A stretch of DNA of 46,889 nt from Lysinibacillus telephonicus. GTDB lineage: Bacteria; Bacillota; Bacilli; Bacillales_A; Planococcaceae. Location of the stretch: the NCBI RefSeq assembly GCF_003966145.1, contig NZ_RXNR01000031.1, positions 1 to 46,889 on the forward strand, in the 5' to 3' direction. This document shows positions 34,081-43,015 of this stretch, in pieces. Numbering within the stretch: the first letter of the stretch is position 1; the number at the start of each line of letters is the position of its first letter. The notes below the pieces were generated by a model. That model saw nothing but the letters and a program-made list of their open reading frames with translations. It had not been told where the DNA came from and ran no database searches. The position numbers and the translations under genes were made by a program.

Positions 34081-34806
34081 ATGAAGATTGCAATAATAGC
34101 TGATATTCATGGAAATAAAGATGCATTGCAAGCGGTATTAACAGATATTAATAACCGGGGAATTCAATCCATATATAACTTAGGGGATAGCTTATACGGT
34201 CCTTTATTTCCTTTAGAAACATATGACCTTTTAATGAATCCAATAATTCATAGTATTAAAGGGAACTGTGATCGTATTTTATTAGAGCATAATACTTCAA
34301 ATTTAACAGTACAATTTGTACAAGACTTACTAAGAGATGAGCATAGAACATGGCTTTCTAATTTACCTAAATATTTAGAAACGGATGATTTCCTTTTCTG
34401 TCATGGATCCCCAACAAGTGATGAAATGTATTTGTTGGAGGAAATGAGATTTAGTGGACCGGTGCTGAAAGAGACAGAAGATATTATGAGTTTAGTAAGT
34501 GGCATCAAACAAAAGTTAATCTTTTGTGCACATACACATATACCTAGAGTTATTTATCTTCCAAATGATAAAATTATTATTAACCCAGGAAGTATCGGGC
34601 TGCCAGCATATGAGGAAGAATTGCCAATTTATCATAAAATGGAATCTGGCTCTCCTTTCGCAAATTATACAATTGTTACAAAACAGGAAGATAATTGGAT
34701 AATAGAGCAATTACATATTCCTTATTATCGAGAAGAAGCGATTCGGAAAAGTGAAGAAAATGGTCGCTTAGATTGGGCAAGGGCTTTGAAAACCGGGAGA
34801 ATTTAA
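34081..34806 (+). CDS. metallophosphoesterase (YfcE/MJ0936-like)
   Basis: A 241-residue calcineurin-like phosphoesterase. Dimetal motifs are in order: DIHGN (9-13), LGDSLYGP (near 36), GNCD (near 62), CHGSP (near 107) and AHTHIPR (near 150; the usual GHTH has Ala for Gly). It hydrolyses phosphodiesters or phosphomonoesters; the substrate is unknown. AAAGGAG at 34067-34073 serves ATG 34081. The next gene, a Nudix hydrolase, starts 32 bp later, so both probably form a small operon. Confidence 0.85.
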   Translation: MKIAIIADIHGNKDALQAVLTDINNRGIQSIYNLGDSLYGPLFPLETYDLLMNPIIHSIKGNCDRILLEHNTSNLTVQFVQDLLRDEHRTWLSNLPKYLETDDFLFCHGSPTSDEMYLLEEMRFSGPVLKETEDIMSLVSGIKQKLIFCAHTHIPRVIYLPNDKIIINPGSIGLPAYEEELPIYHKMESGSPFANYTIVTKQEDNWIIEQLHIPYYREEAIRKSEENGRLDWARALKTGRI

Positions 34807-34838
34807 ATGTATGTAAATATAATTTAAAGGAGATACAA

Positions 34839-35414
34839 ATGAACCTACAACAACAACTTGAACAATATTCGCCATTTAATGAACAGGAAGCAAAAGACCA
34901 AGAAATTATACTACGTTATATGGATACCTTCGACAATTTACTAACGAGAGAAAATGAATTTGCACATTTTACTGCTTCTGCATGGCTTGTAAATCGTGAC
35001 CGTACGAAAGTGCTGATGGCGTTTCATAATATTTATCAATCTTGGTCATGGGTAGGTGGACATGCAGATGGGGATGCCAACTTATTGCATGTCGCTTTAA
35101 AAGAAGCAAAAGAAGAGACAGGACTAAAAAATGTAAAACCTGTATCTGAGGAAATTTATTCAATTGAAATATTAGGTGTTCCAGCCCATGTGAAAAAAGG
35201 CAAACATGTGGCAACACATGTTCATTTAAACGTAACATATTTACTAGAAGCAGATGAAAATGAATTAACTACAATTAAACCCGATGAAAATAGTGATATA
35301 AATTGGTTTGGACTTGAGGAAGCAATTGCGGCTAGTAAAGAACCGGAAATGAAGGTGGTTTATCGAAAGTTAAACGACAAGCTGACCGTTTATTGCCAAA
35401 ATACGGTGCTATAA
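34839..35414 (+). CDS. Nudix hydrolase
   Basis: A 191-residue protein. The Nudix box is GGHADGDANLLHVALKEAKEETGL (seen around 75-98 and split here only for description): Gly-Gly-His start, Lys for the usual Arg, then the metal-binding Glu-Glu. An upstream flexible segment (1-45) is typical of the Nudix proteins that also have AHFTASAWLVN. It cleaves a nucleoside diphosphate-X. The open frame runs back to TTG 34773, but AAAGGAGAT at 34827-34835 fixes ATG 34839. Confidence 0.85.
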   Translation: MNLQQQLEQYSPFNEQEAKDQEIILRYMDTFDNLLTRENEFAHFTASAWLVNRDRTKVLMAFHNIYQSWSWVGGHADGDANLLHVALKEAKEETGLKNVKPVSEEIYSIEILGVPAHVKKGKHVATHVHLNVTYLLEADENELTTIKPDENSDINWFGLEEAIAASKEPEMKVVYRKLNDKLTVYCQNTVL

Positions 35415-35437
35415 AGGGAAACTATTTTAAATTCATT

Positions 35438-35473
35438 AGATGACTTAGCTAAGATGCTAGGTCATCTTTTTTA
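35438..35473 (+). terminator. terminator after the Nudix gene
   Basis: AGATGACTTAGC (35438-35449) pairs with GCTAGGTCATCT (35456-35467), then TTTTTT. Confidence 0.83.
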
Positions 35474-35689
35474 TTTGAATCAACACTTTTTTCCTTAGTC
35501 AAAGTAGACAAAAACCCACTTTTAATTTAGTAACCTTATCTAATGTCAAATGATTCTGAAAAATATACAATGGCTATATGTTATAAAAAGTGATAATCTT
35601 ACGTTAGAAAATATAACATAAAGTCCGCTAGTTTAATTCTTTATTAGATATTACGAAATGAATACGTTTTTCTAAGGGAGTGATAAGAA

Positions 35690-36472
35690 ATGGGAGTCAT
35701 TGAAAATGAAATCGTGTTATTTCAAGGAGTAGATAAAATCTACAATACTGGCACCGTCGCTTTAAATCAATTAAATCTGTCGGTTAAAGAAGGGGAATTT
35801 ATCAGCTTTCTAGGTCCATCTGGTTGTGGGAAATCAACTGCCTTAAGAATGGTAGCTGGATTGGGTGAAGCAACCAAGGGGAAAATAGAGGTCTTCGGTA
35901 AGAACCCCAAAGATGTGATAAAAACATCAAATGATGTAGCGTTTGTTTTCCAGGATGCGAATTTACTTCCATGGAGAACGGTTCTTGATAATGTATTGCT
36001 GCCACTTGAGTTAAGGGGATCCGATAAAAATAGTCGGAAAGAAACGGCTATTAAAGCATTAGAGATGGTTGGGCTAAAAGATCATTTGAAGTCATATCCA
36101 AGGCAGCTTTCAGGTGGAATGAAAATGCGTGTTTCGATTGCACGTGCATTGGCTGCGAAACCGAAGCTCCTCTTAATGGATGAACCTTTTGCCGCGTTAG
36201 ATGAAATGACAAGGCAAACATTACAAATGGATTTATTAAATATATGGGAAAAGGAAAACATGTCGGTTTTGTTTGTAACCCATAATGTTTACGAGGCTGT
36301 TTATCTATCAACTAGAATTGCAGTTATGTCAGCGCGTCCAGGTAGATTATCAAACCTTATTGATGTAGAACTTCCGTATCCGCGAGAAAGAACAAACAGT
36401 AAATTTACAGAGTATGTAGATATTGCATCTCAAAGTCTTGAGCATAGTATGGGACGAAAGGAGCTGGGTTAA
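35690..36472 (+). CDS. ABC transporter ATP-binding protein (SsuB/ThiZ-like)
   Basis: A 260-residue ATPase. Walker A is GPSGCGKST (42-50), the Q-loop is FVFQDANLLPWR, the signature is LSGGMKMRVSIARA, Walker B is LLLMDEPFAALD and the H-loop is FVTHNVYEA. The WRT-type Q-loop and RPG segment are typical of the nitrate/sulfonate/taurine/pyrimidine importer branch. AAGGGAGTG at 35673-35681 serves ATG 35690. It is first of a three-gene importer operon, abutting the permease gene. Confidence 0.9.
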   Translation: MGVIENEIVLFQGVDKIYNTGTVALNQLNLSVKEGEFISFLGPSGCGKSTALRMVAGLGEATKGKIEVFGKNPKDVIKTSNDVAFVFQDANLLPWRTVLDNVLLPLELRGSDKNSRKETAIKALEMVGLKDHLKSYPRQLSGGMKMRVSIARALAAKPKLLLMDEPFAALDEMTRQTLQMDLLNIWEKENMSVLFVTHNVYEAVYLSTRIAVMSARPGRLSNLIDVELPYPRERTNSKFTEYVDIASQSLEHSMGRKELG

Positions 36473-37333
36473 ATGTCTGTAGAAACTGTGACTACGAAAG
36501 GTGAAGAGGTTGTTAAGGGAGTGACCGGTGTAAAAAATACTGCGGACAAGATAAAGTTTAACATTAAATACTTAGGTCCAATTTTTGCTCTAATTATTTT
36601 CCTTTCTTTATGGCAATTTGTTCCGGTATTGCTGGATATTAAACCTTTTATTCTGCCAAAACCAACAGATGTAGTTGAAGCAGCTATTGAAGACTGGCAT
36701 TTATTATGGCCTGCAATGCAAGTGACTATTTTTGAATCAGTAATTGGCTTTTTACTTAGTGCAATCGTTGGAATTGCAATATCTGTGCTGTTAGCAAGTT
36801 CAAGAGTACTGGAAATAAGCCTGTATCCTTACGCAGTAATTTTACAAACAATACCCGTTGTTGCAATAGCGCCGATTGTAGTTATTTGGTTTGGCTCTGG
36901 CTTTAACTCCATCGTTATTATTTCATTTTTAATTGGATTCTTCCCTATAGTATCGAATACATTAATGGGATTAAATTCGGTGGATAAAAATATGGGGGAT
37001 TTATTTAAATTGTATAACGCGTCAAAGTGGCAAACGATGTTTAAATTAAGAATTCCAGCTGCAATGCCCTTTATTGTGTCCGGTTTAAAGATATCTTGTA
37101 CGCTGGCAATCATCGGTTCAATTACAGGTGAATATATCGCAGGAATAGGTGGAGGAAAAGGTGGTCTAGGATATTCGATAACAGTTGCGGCTGTTCAGTT
37201 AAAAACACCTTATTTATTCGCATGTGCAATTACTGGAGCCTTATTTGGCATTGTCTTTTATCTTCTTGTAAGCTTTCTTTCGCGTCTTATACTCAAATCT
37301 TGGCACGAATCAGCAATGAAAGTTGAAAAATAG
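36473..37333 (+). CDS. ABC transporter permease (SsuC/ThiX-like)
   Basis: A 286-residue BPD_transp_1 permease with six predicted helices. The EAA loop appears as LYNASKWQTMFKLRIPAAMPFIVSGLKIS. It begins with ATG at the base after the ATPase stop, using AAAGGAG at the end of that gene. Together with the ATPase and the lipoprotein it makes a complete importer. Substrate class as for the SBP. Confidence 0.9.
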   Translation: MSVETVTTKGEEVVKGVTGVKNTADKIKFNIKYLGPIFALIIFLSLWQFVPVLLDIKPFILPKPTDVVEAAIEDWHLLWPAMQVTIFESVIGFLLSAIVGIAISVLLASSRVLEISLYPYAVILQTIPVVAIAPIVVIWFGSGFNSIVIISFLIGFFPIVSNTLMGLNSVDKNMGDLFKLYNASKWQTMFKLRIPAAMPFIVSGLKISCTLAIIGSITGEYIAGIGGGKGGLGYSITVAAVQLKTPYLFACAITGALFGIVFYLLVSFLSRLILKSWHESAMKVEK

Positions 37334-37402
37334 TAAAAGACTATCAACATCTTGCTTAACACAATTTTAAATAAAAGAATGATTGATAAGGAGAGAAGCA
37401 AA

Positions 37403-38440
37403 ATGAAAGCATTAAAAAGATTATCTTTTCTATTTTTAATAACGGCGATGCTTATCGTACTAGCTGCCTGTGGCGACTCAGAATCGGGGGGCCAAACTAC
37501 AGAAACGGAAACTGACACAACTACTGAGACTGAGACTGCTAATGAACCAACAGAGTTAAAGGATGTAAAGCTAGTATTAAACTGGTTTGCAAAAGCGCAG
37601 CATGGAGGTGTTTATGCAGCACAAGAAAACGGTTTGTTCGAAGAAAATGGATTGAATGTTACCATTGAACCAGGTGGACCACAAGTGTCATCTATTAACA
37701 TGGTTGCATCTGGAAATGCAGATTTTGGTCTAGCTCATGCTGACCAAATCGTAGTAGCTCGTAATGAAGGCATCGAATTAGTTGCAGTAGCAACAGCGAT
37801 GCAAGGAAGCCCTCAAGCATTTATGTTCCATAAAGGTCATGGCATAGAAGATTTTGATGAGTTAAATGGTAGAAAAGTATATATTCAACCAGGTATCACA
37901 TATTGGGAGTATTTAAAAACACAATATGACTTAAGTGGTGTAGAAGAATTAGCTTACACAGGTCAACACGTGAACTTTATTCCAGATAAAGAGGCTGTTA
38001 CACAAGCATTCCTTACATCTGAGCCATACTTCATGGAGTTAGAAGGGGTTGAAGTAGAAACAAAGCTTATTTCTGATGCAGGGTATGATCCATATAACGT
38101 TGTATTATACGTAACAAAAGATTACCTAGAAGAAAATGGCGAAACAGTTAAAGCATTTACAAAAGCTTTTGTTGAAGGCTGGAATTTATATAAAGACTCC
38201 TATGAGGAAATTAATGCAATCATCCAACAAGATAATCCTGATATTGAAATGGAATCGCTAAAATTTGAAGCAGAATCCCAGGCTGACTTTGTATATGGTA
38301 TGGATGCAGCAGAAAATGGTGTTGGGTATATGACTGAAGAACGTTGGGCTACACTTATTCAACAACTAAATGATTTAGGATTGCTTGAAGAAGTATTTGA
38401 TGCAAATGAAATCTTCTCAACAGATTATTTACCGCAATAA
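37403..38440 (+). CDS. ABC transporter substrate-binding lipoprotein (NMT1/SsuA-like)
   Basis: A 345-residue protein. A lipoprotein signal peptide (1-22) ends in the lipobox LAAC with Cys23, followed by a Thr/Glu-rich linker (about 25-55) and the NMT1/THI5-like binding domain, opening with LVLNWFAKAQHGGVYAAQEN. The opening resembles ThiY-type pyrimidine-precursor binders more than SsuA, but the ligand is not provable. The frame begins upstream at 37352; ATG 37403 has AAGGAGAG and starts the signal peptide. A hairpin with a weak T tract follows. Confidence 0.88.
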   Translation: MKALKRLSFLFLITAMLIVLAACGDSESGGQTTETETDTTTETETANEPTELKDVKLVLNWFAKAQHGGVYAAQENGLFEENGLNVTIEPGGPQVSSINMVASGNADFGLAHADQIVVARNEGIELVAVATAMQGSPQAFMFHKGHGIEDFDELNGRKVYIQPGITYWEYLKTQYDLSGVEELAYTGQHVNFIPDKEAVTQAFLTSEPYFMELEGVEVETKLISDAGYDPYNVVLYVTKDYLEENGETVKAFTKAFVEGWNLYKDSYEEINAIIQQDNPDIEMESLKFEAESQADFVYGMDAAENGVGYMTEERWATLIQQLNDLGLLEEVFDANEIFSTDYLPQ

Positions 38441-38455
38441 TGAAGAAAAAGCATT

Positions 38456-38500
38456 GGGATTGTCTAGGAAGTAATAATTTCTTGGCAGTCCCTCTTCTCT
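38456..38500 (+). terminator. ABC operon hairpin
   Basis: GGGATTGTCTAGGAA (38456-38470) pairs with 38479-38492 with some defects. The T tract is interrupted (TCTTCTCTTTTC), so termination may be partial. The remaining 38501-38747 contains two TTGACT words (38623 and 38656) and no gene. Confidence 0.5.
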
Positions 38501-38747
38501 TTTCATTGCTTCTGTCGGACTTAACTTTGTATCTTCGCTGTAAAGGTTCTATGTTCGAAAAGATTTTCGGATTTCCTGTATATTAATTTTTTATATCCTC
38601 ACTAATTTTAGTCTATATAAGAGTTGACTGAATAGATTGAAATATTATACAAGTTGACTAAAACGTTCTATTACATTTGGTAAGTATACCGATGATATGG
38701 GATTTTTATTTTTCTACAATAGAATGAAAAGTAGAGGGTGAATTGCT

Positions 38748-39908
38748 ATGCAAGATAATGCTTACTTTAACAAGGAATTAACTTTACAACCAAAGAAACA
38801 AGGGAAATTAAATGGAATGACATTTGCTGTTAAAGATGTATTTGCTGTAGCAGGGCATCGAAACAGTGCTGGGAATCCTACTTGGCTTGAAACACATGGG
38901 CCATCCGAAAATACAGCTCCCGTTATTGAACAATTGATAGAAAATGGGGCGACCTTAAAAGGGATGACGCACACCGATGAACTGATGTACAGCTTGAACG
39001 GTGAAAATATCCATTATGGAACACCACTAAATCCAATTGCTCCAAACTGTATACCAGGGGGTTCTTCCAGTGGTTCTGCATCAGTGGTTGCAAATGGTTT
39101 TGCTAGTTTTGCGTTAGGTACTGATACAGGTGGTTCGGTAAGAGTTCCTTCCTCTTATTGTGGACTTTTTGGTATAAGACCTACTCATGGAGTTGTATCG
39201 ACTGAAGGAGTCATTCCATTAGCACCAAGCTTTGATACTGTCGGTTGGATGGCGAAGAACATAGAGGTGCTTGAGGCTGTAGGTGAAGTGTTAATTCAAA
39301 GTACTACTTTATCTAATTTCCAACAAATATATTTAGAAGAAACTTCGTGGAATTTGATGCAACAAGATGATCGGGAGCTATTGTTGAATGCGATCACGAA
39401 AAGTCTGCCAAGTGAGAAGGTAGACTTTAAAACAAATAACTTTACTCAATGGCCGGAACTTTTTAAATATATTCAAGGTGTTGAAGCATGGCGAGCTCAT
39501 GGTAACTGGATTATAGAGGAAAAACCGGTATTTTCTAAAGCGATAAAGGAGCGCTTTGAGCTGGCAAGTAAGTTTGATATTTCAAAATATGAAGAAGCAA
39601 AAAAGAAACAACTGGAAGTAACTGAAATGCTTAATTTATTACTTTCACAGAAGGGACTGCTGGTGATTCCAACAACCGCTTCAGCTGCACCAGAAAAAAA
39701 TGCACCAACCGAATCAGTGGAGGGTATTCGTGCAATTACGATGCAGCTAACCTGTATTGCGGGGCTTGCAGGATTGCCTCAAGTTACTGTACCAGTTTTT
39801 AAAAGGGATGGAAAAGCCTTAGGGTTATCATTTATTGCCAATAAAAGCTTAGATCTTTCATTACTAGCTTTTGTACGTCAATATTTTGGAGTGGATTCAT
39901 ACAATTAG
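38748..39908 (+). CDS. amidase-signature family hydrolase
   Basis: A 386-residue protein with the Ser-cisSer-Lys triad: Lys29 in FAVKD, cis-Ser106 in GGSSSGSA and nucleophile Ser130 in TDTGGSVR. It is shorter than GatA (about 480), lacking part of the C-terminus, so it is a metabolic amidase rather than the tRNA amidotransferase. The ABC importer upstream suggests it acts on the imported amide. AGAGGGTG at 38733-38740 serves ATG 38748. Confidence 0.85.
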   Translation: MQDNAYFNKELTLQPKKQGKLNGMTFAVKDVFAVAGHRNSAGNPTWLETHGPSENTAPVIEQLIENGATLKGMTHTDELMYSLNGENIHYGTPLNPIAPNCIPGGSSSGSASVVANGFASFALGTDTGGSVRVPSSYCGLFGIRPTHGVVSTEGVIPLAPSFDTVGWMAKNIEVLEAVGEVLIQSTTLSNFQQIYLEETSWNLMQQDDRELLLNAITKSLPSEKVDFKTNNFTQWPELFKYIQGVEAWRAHGNWIIEEKPVFSKAIKERFELASKFDISKYEEAKKKQLEVTEMLNLLLSQKGLLVIPTTASAAPEKNAPTESVEGIRAITMQLTCIAGLAGLPQVTVPVFKRDGKALGLSFIANKSLDLSLLAFVRQYFGVDSYN

Positions 39909-40122
39909 TTGAAATTTTATATGAAAATATCGAAGCCTGTTCTGATAGTTTTAGCCCTCCAGTTAAACTGTTGAAACTCTGTTAAATTTAATTGTCTAAA
40001 TTTTCAAAATTAAGAAGCGGGATATGTAATAGTGTTGTGTAAATTTGAAATTATAGCTTAGCACTTAAACCGGGGGATATTATATTACGTTTCCCCAAAT
40101 ATCCAAATAAGGGGGAATGGGA

Positions 40123-41757
40123 ATGCAATACCGAGCAACGACTATGTCTACTAGGGGAATGGTCACAACACCCCATTACTTAGCGTCACAGGCTGCAATA
40201 ACGATTTTGCAAAGGGGGGGCAATGCCGTTGAGGCGGCAATTGCCGCTGCCTCCACTATTGGTGTTGTCTATCCACATATGAATGGAATTGGCGGAGATA
40301 ATTTTTGGCTCATCTATAATGCGAAATCTAAAAAGCTTAAGGCTATAAATGGAAGTGGCCGCTCAGGTGAGATAGCTACTATTGATTTTTATAAATCAAA
40401 AGGATTTTCAAAAATTCCTTCACGTGGGGCTTTAGCGGCGAACACCGTACCAGGTGCAGTTGCTGGTTGGGGGGAAGCATATTCTTACAGTTTACAAGAA
40501 ATGGGAAGCTCTTTACCTTGGTCAAGTTTGCTAGAACAGGCGATTCAATATGCAAAGGAAGGGTTTCCTGTTACACCGAGTCAACAGTATTGGACAGAAG
40601 TGAATCTAGATGAAAGTGATACGGAGTTTCGTGCCCTTCAGCGCTTTGAAGAATTTTCGAGAGTTTTTTTAAATAAGAGGCGGCCTTATAAAGCTGGAGA
40701 AATTATGAAACAAGAAGATTTAGGCAACACGTTAGCCATTATTGCAGAAAACGGTGCGGACTATTTTTATAATAGTGAGCTTACGGAAAAAATCGTTAAA
40801 GATCTGCAAAAGCACGGTGGATTATTGACAGTCGACGATTTTAAACAACATACAAGTGATTGGGTTGAGCCAATTTCTGTACCGTATCGTGAATATACAG
40901 CCTATAATCTACCGCCAAATACACAAGGAATTGCGTCATTATCTATTTTAAATATCTTAAATCATATTGATGTAAAACAAATCAAGGAAGGTTCTTCAAC
41001 TTATTATCATGTACTTGTTGAAACGATTAAGCATGCCTTTATTGATCGTGATCAATATTTAACTGATCCAGCATTTGTTAATATTCCAATTAAGGAACTG
41101 CTTAGTTATGAACATGGTCTATCCATTGCGGAAAAAATAAAGGATAATGAAAGTGCCAAACAATTACAATTGCTTGATGCAAAAGGGGATACAGTTTGGT
41201 TGGGCATTGTAGATGAAGAAGGCAATGCAGTATCCTTTATTCAAAGTGTTTATCATGAATTTGGTTCAGGTTTTATTCCAAAAGGAACAGGCATTGTTTT
41301 ACAAAATCGCGGGAGCTTTTTCTCGTTAACCAAAAATCATATTAATGCGCTTGCGCCGAGAAAACGTACTTTCCATACGTTAAACCCAGCAATGCTGTTA
41401 AAGGATGGAAAACCAGCACTTGTTTATGGAACAATGGGTGGTGAAGGTCAACCACAAACGCAAGCTGCTCTAGTTACACGGATTATTGATTATGGAATGT
41501 CTGTACAGGAAGCGATTGAAGCGCCGAGATGGCTTTTTGGACGTACATGGGGTGCTTCATCGAATAGTCTTAAAGTGGAAAATCGTGTTTCGGAAAAGGT
41601 GCGAATGGAACTTGAAAGTATGGGGCATGAGTTGGAAGTATTAGATGCTTTTTCGGATACGATGGGGCATGCAGGTGCCATATTCATTGAACACAAAACA
41701 AATGTGAAATATGGTGGAGCAGATCCAAGAGGAGATGGAATGGCAATTGGTTACTAA
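40123..41757 (+). CDS. gamma-glutamyltransferase-family Ntn hydrolase (YwrD-like)
   Basis: A 544-residue Ntn hydrolase. The autoprocessing nucleophile is Thr357 in KGDTVWLGIVDEEGNAVSF. The N-terminal NAVEAAIAAASTIGVVYPHMNGIGGD and C-terminal GTMGGEGQPQTQAALV are family signatures. It matches B. subtilis YwrD better than secreted Ggt because it has no signal peptide. ATG 40117 is too close to GGGGG at 40111-40115, so ATG 40123 is preferred. Substrate: glutathione or another gamma-glutamyl or N-acyl compound. The chromate-transporter-like pair follows, as next to ywrD in B. subtilis. Confidence 0.86.
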   Translation: MQYRATTMSTRGMVTTPHYLASQAAITILQRGGNAVEAAIAAASTIGVVYPHMNGIGGDNFWLIYNAKSKKLKAINGSGRSGEIATIDFYKSKGFSKIPSRGALAANTVPGAVAGWGEAYSYSLQEMGSSLPWSSLLEQAIQYAKEGFPVTPSQQYWTEVNLDESDTEFRALQRFEEFSRVFLNKRRPYKAGEIMKQEDLGNTLAIIAENGADYFYNSELTEKIVKDLQKHGGLLTVDDFKQHTSDWVEPISVPYREYTAYNLPPNTQGIASLSILNILNHIDVKQIKEGSSTYYHVLVETIKHAFIDRDQYLTDPAFVNIPIKELLSYEHGLSIAEKIKDNESAKQLQLLDAKGDTVWLGIVDEEGNAVSFIQSVYHEFGSGFIPKGTGIVLQNRGSFFSLTKNHINALAPRKRTFHTLNPAMLLKDGKPALVYGTMGGEGQPQTQAALVTRIIDYGMSVQEAIEAPRWLFGRTWGASSNSLKVENRVSEKVRMELESMGHELEVLDAFSDTMGHAGAIFIEHKTNVKYGGADPRGDGMAIGY

Positions 41758-41791
41758 AAAAATGTTGGTACCGTTTGAGGAGAAGGAATTT

Positions 41792-42352
41792 ATGGCAAAG
41801 CAAAAAGACATTTTCATCGCCTTCTTTCGTTCGGGAATACTTGGTTTTGGCGGTGGTCCCTCTACTATTCCGCTAGTGCATAAGGAAGTTGTTGAAACCT
41901 TTAAAATGATGACAGATGAAGAGTTTTCGGATGTCCTGTCAATAGGGAATACGCTGCCTGGACCAATCGCCACTAAAATGGCAGGATATATTGGATATCG
42001 AGTTGGAGGATGGGTAGGTCTAGTTAATGCTTTAATCGCAACCATATTGCCAACAGTTTTACTAATGATAATTTTACTAGCATCATTAAAACAATTTAAA
42101 GATTTTGATTTCGTAAAAGGAATGACAAAAGGGGTAGTGCCAATTGTAGCCGTTATGCTTGGGGTTCTTACATGGGATTTCTTAAAGAAAGCTAAAAAAA
42201 CACTAGGTTGGAAAATTGGTACAATTATTTTTGTTGCGTCGTTTATTTGTATGATTTTACTAAGGATGCATCCAGGAATTATTATTGGTGTTTTATTGTT
42301 GCTTGCTTTAGGTCTTCCAATTAAGAAGCAGGAGGATGATGAGCAAAAATGA
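41792..42352 (+). CDS. chromate transporter family protein, half-size (YwrB/YwrA-like)
   Basis: A 186-residue CHR-domain protein with about five helices. Signature FGGGPSTIPLVHKE and NTLPGPIATKMAGYIGY lie in the first third. Half-size CHR proteins act in pairs. ATG 41711 in frame would overlap the previous gene by 47 bases; ATG 41792 with AGGAGAAGG upstream and the domain beginning at once is more likely. The substrate need not be chromate. Confidence 0.85.
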   Translation: MAKQKDIFIAFFRSGILGFGGGPSTIPLVHKEVVETFKMMTDEEFSDVLSIGNTLPGPIATKMAGYIGYRVGGWVGLVNALIATILPTVLLMIILLASLKQFKDFDFVKGMTKGVVPIVAVMLGVLTWDFLKKAKKTLGWKIGTIIFVASFICMILLRMHPGIIIGVLLLLALGLPIKKQEDDEQK

Positions 42353-42876
42353 TTTATCTTCATATTTTCCTGGCTTTCTTTTATCCGGGGATACTCGGGT
42401 ATGGAGGAGGACCGTCTTCGATTCCATTAATTGAGCATGAGGTTGTGGATAAGTACGGTTGGATGACAACTGCAGAATTTAGTGAAGTATTAGCGCTTGG
42501 AAATGCACTGCCAGGGCCGATTGCAACAAAGATGGCCGGTTTTATTGGTTATGAGGTGGCGGGTATACCAGGAGCAATTATTGCTTTATTTGCAACGGTT
42601 GGTCCATCGTTAATATTAATGCTTATATTATTAAATATTTTATTCCGCTATCGCAACTCACCGAGAGTAAAGCGTTTATCTAGTTTTGTATTGCCGGCTA
42701 TCGCTATTTTATTGGCAGATATGATGTTTGATTTCATTAATACATCCTATAATGCGATAGGGTTAATAGCAACAGTACTCATTGTAGTATGCAGTTATAT
42801 TGCACTTGAAAAAATAAAAATACACCCTGCGTTTGTCATTATAGCGGGTTTAGTAGTAGGTGGATTCTTTTTATAA
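42349..42876 (+). CDS. chromate transporter family protein, second half-size partner
   Basis: A 175-residue CHR protein with about five helices. YGGGPSSIPLIEHEVV and NALPGPIATKMAGFIGYEVA repeat the signature of its neighbour. It starts at ATG 42349 inside the ATGA overlap with the previous stop, with AGGAGGATG at 42330-42338, giving coupled translation for a heteromer. Confidence 0.86.
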   Translation: MIYLHIFLAFFYPGILGYGGGPSSIPLIEHEVVDKYGWMTTAEFSEVLALGNALPGPIATKMAGFIGYEVAGIPGAIIALFATVGPSLILMLILLNILFRYRNSPRVKRLSSFVLPAIAILLADMMFDFINTSYNAIGLIATVLIVVCSYIALEKIKIHPAFVIIAGLVVGGFFL

Positions 42877-42880
42877 TTGT

Positions 42881-42926
42881 AAAATCGTCTATTCGTTTAA
42901 AGGGAAAGCGGGTAGACGATTTTAAT
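42881..42926 (+). terminator. terminator after the CHR pair
   Basis: AAAATCGTCTA (42881-42891) pairs with TAGACGATTTT (42913-42923). Confidence 0.7.
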
Positions 42927-42965
42927 TTGCTGGGAACGGCATATTCATCAAAGAACATATATAAG

Positions 42966-43002
42966 TAAAAGCACTTTCAATTTTTTGTTGAAAGTGCTTT
43001 AT
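42966..43002 (-). terminator. chemoreceptor gene terminator
   Basis: AAAGCACTTTCAA (42968-42980) pairs perfectly with TTGAAAGTGCTTT (42988-43000). T run on the minus strand. Confidence 0.75.
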
Positions 43003-43015
43003 AAGATATTATAGA

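Noticed and set aside
38620-38665. Two TTGACT words upstream of the amidase as a regulator box pair or promoter
   Set aside because: No -10 at proper distance from either, and two short words 33 bp apart in AT-rich DNA are not significant.
41641-42363. 240-codon minus-strand ORF antisense to the first CHR gene
   Set aside because: Ser/Thr/Pro/Ile-rich shadow of a membrane protein frame; the plus-strand gene has full family motifs and a ribosome binding site.
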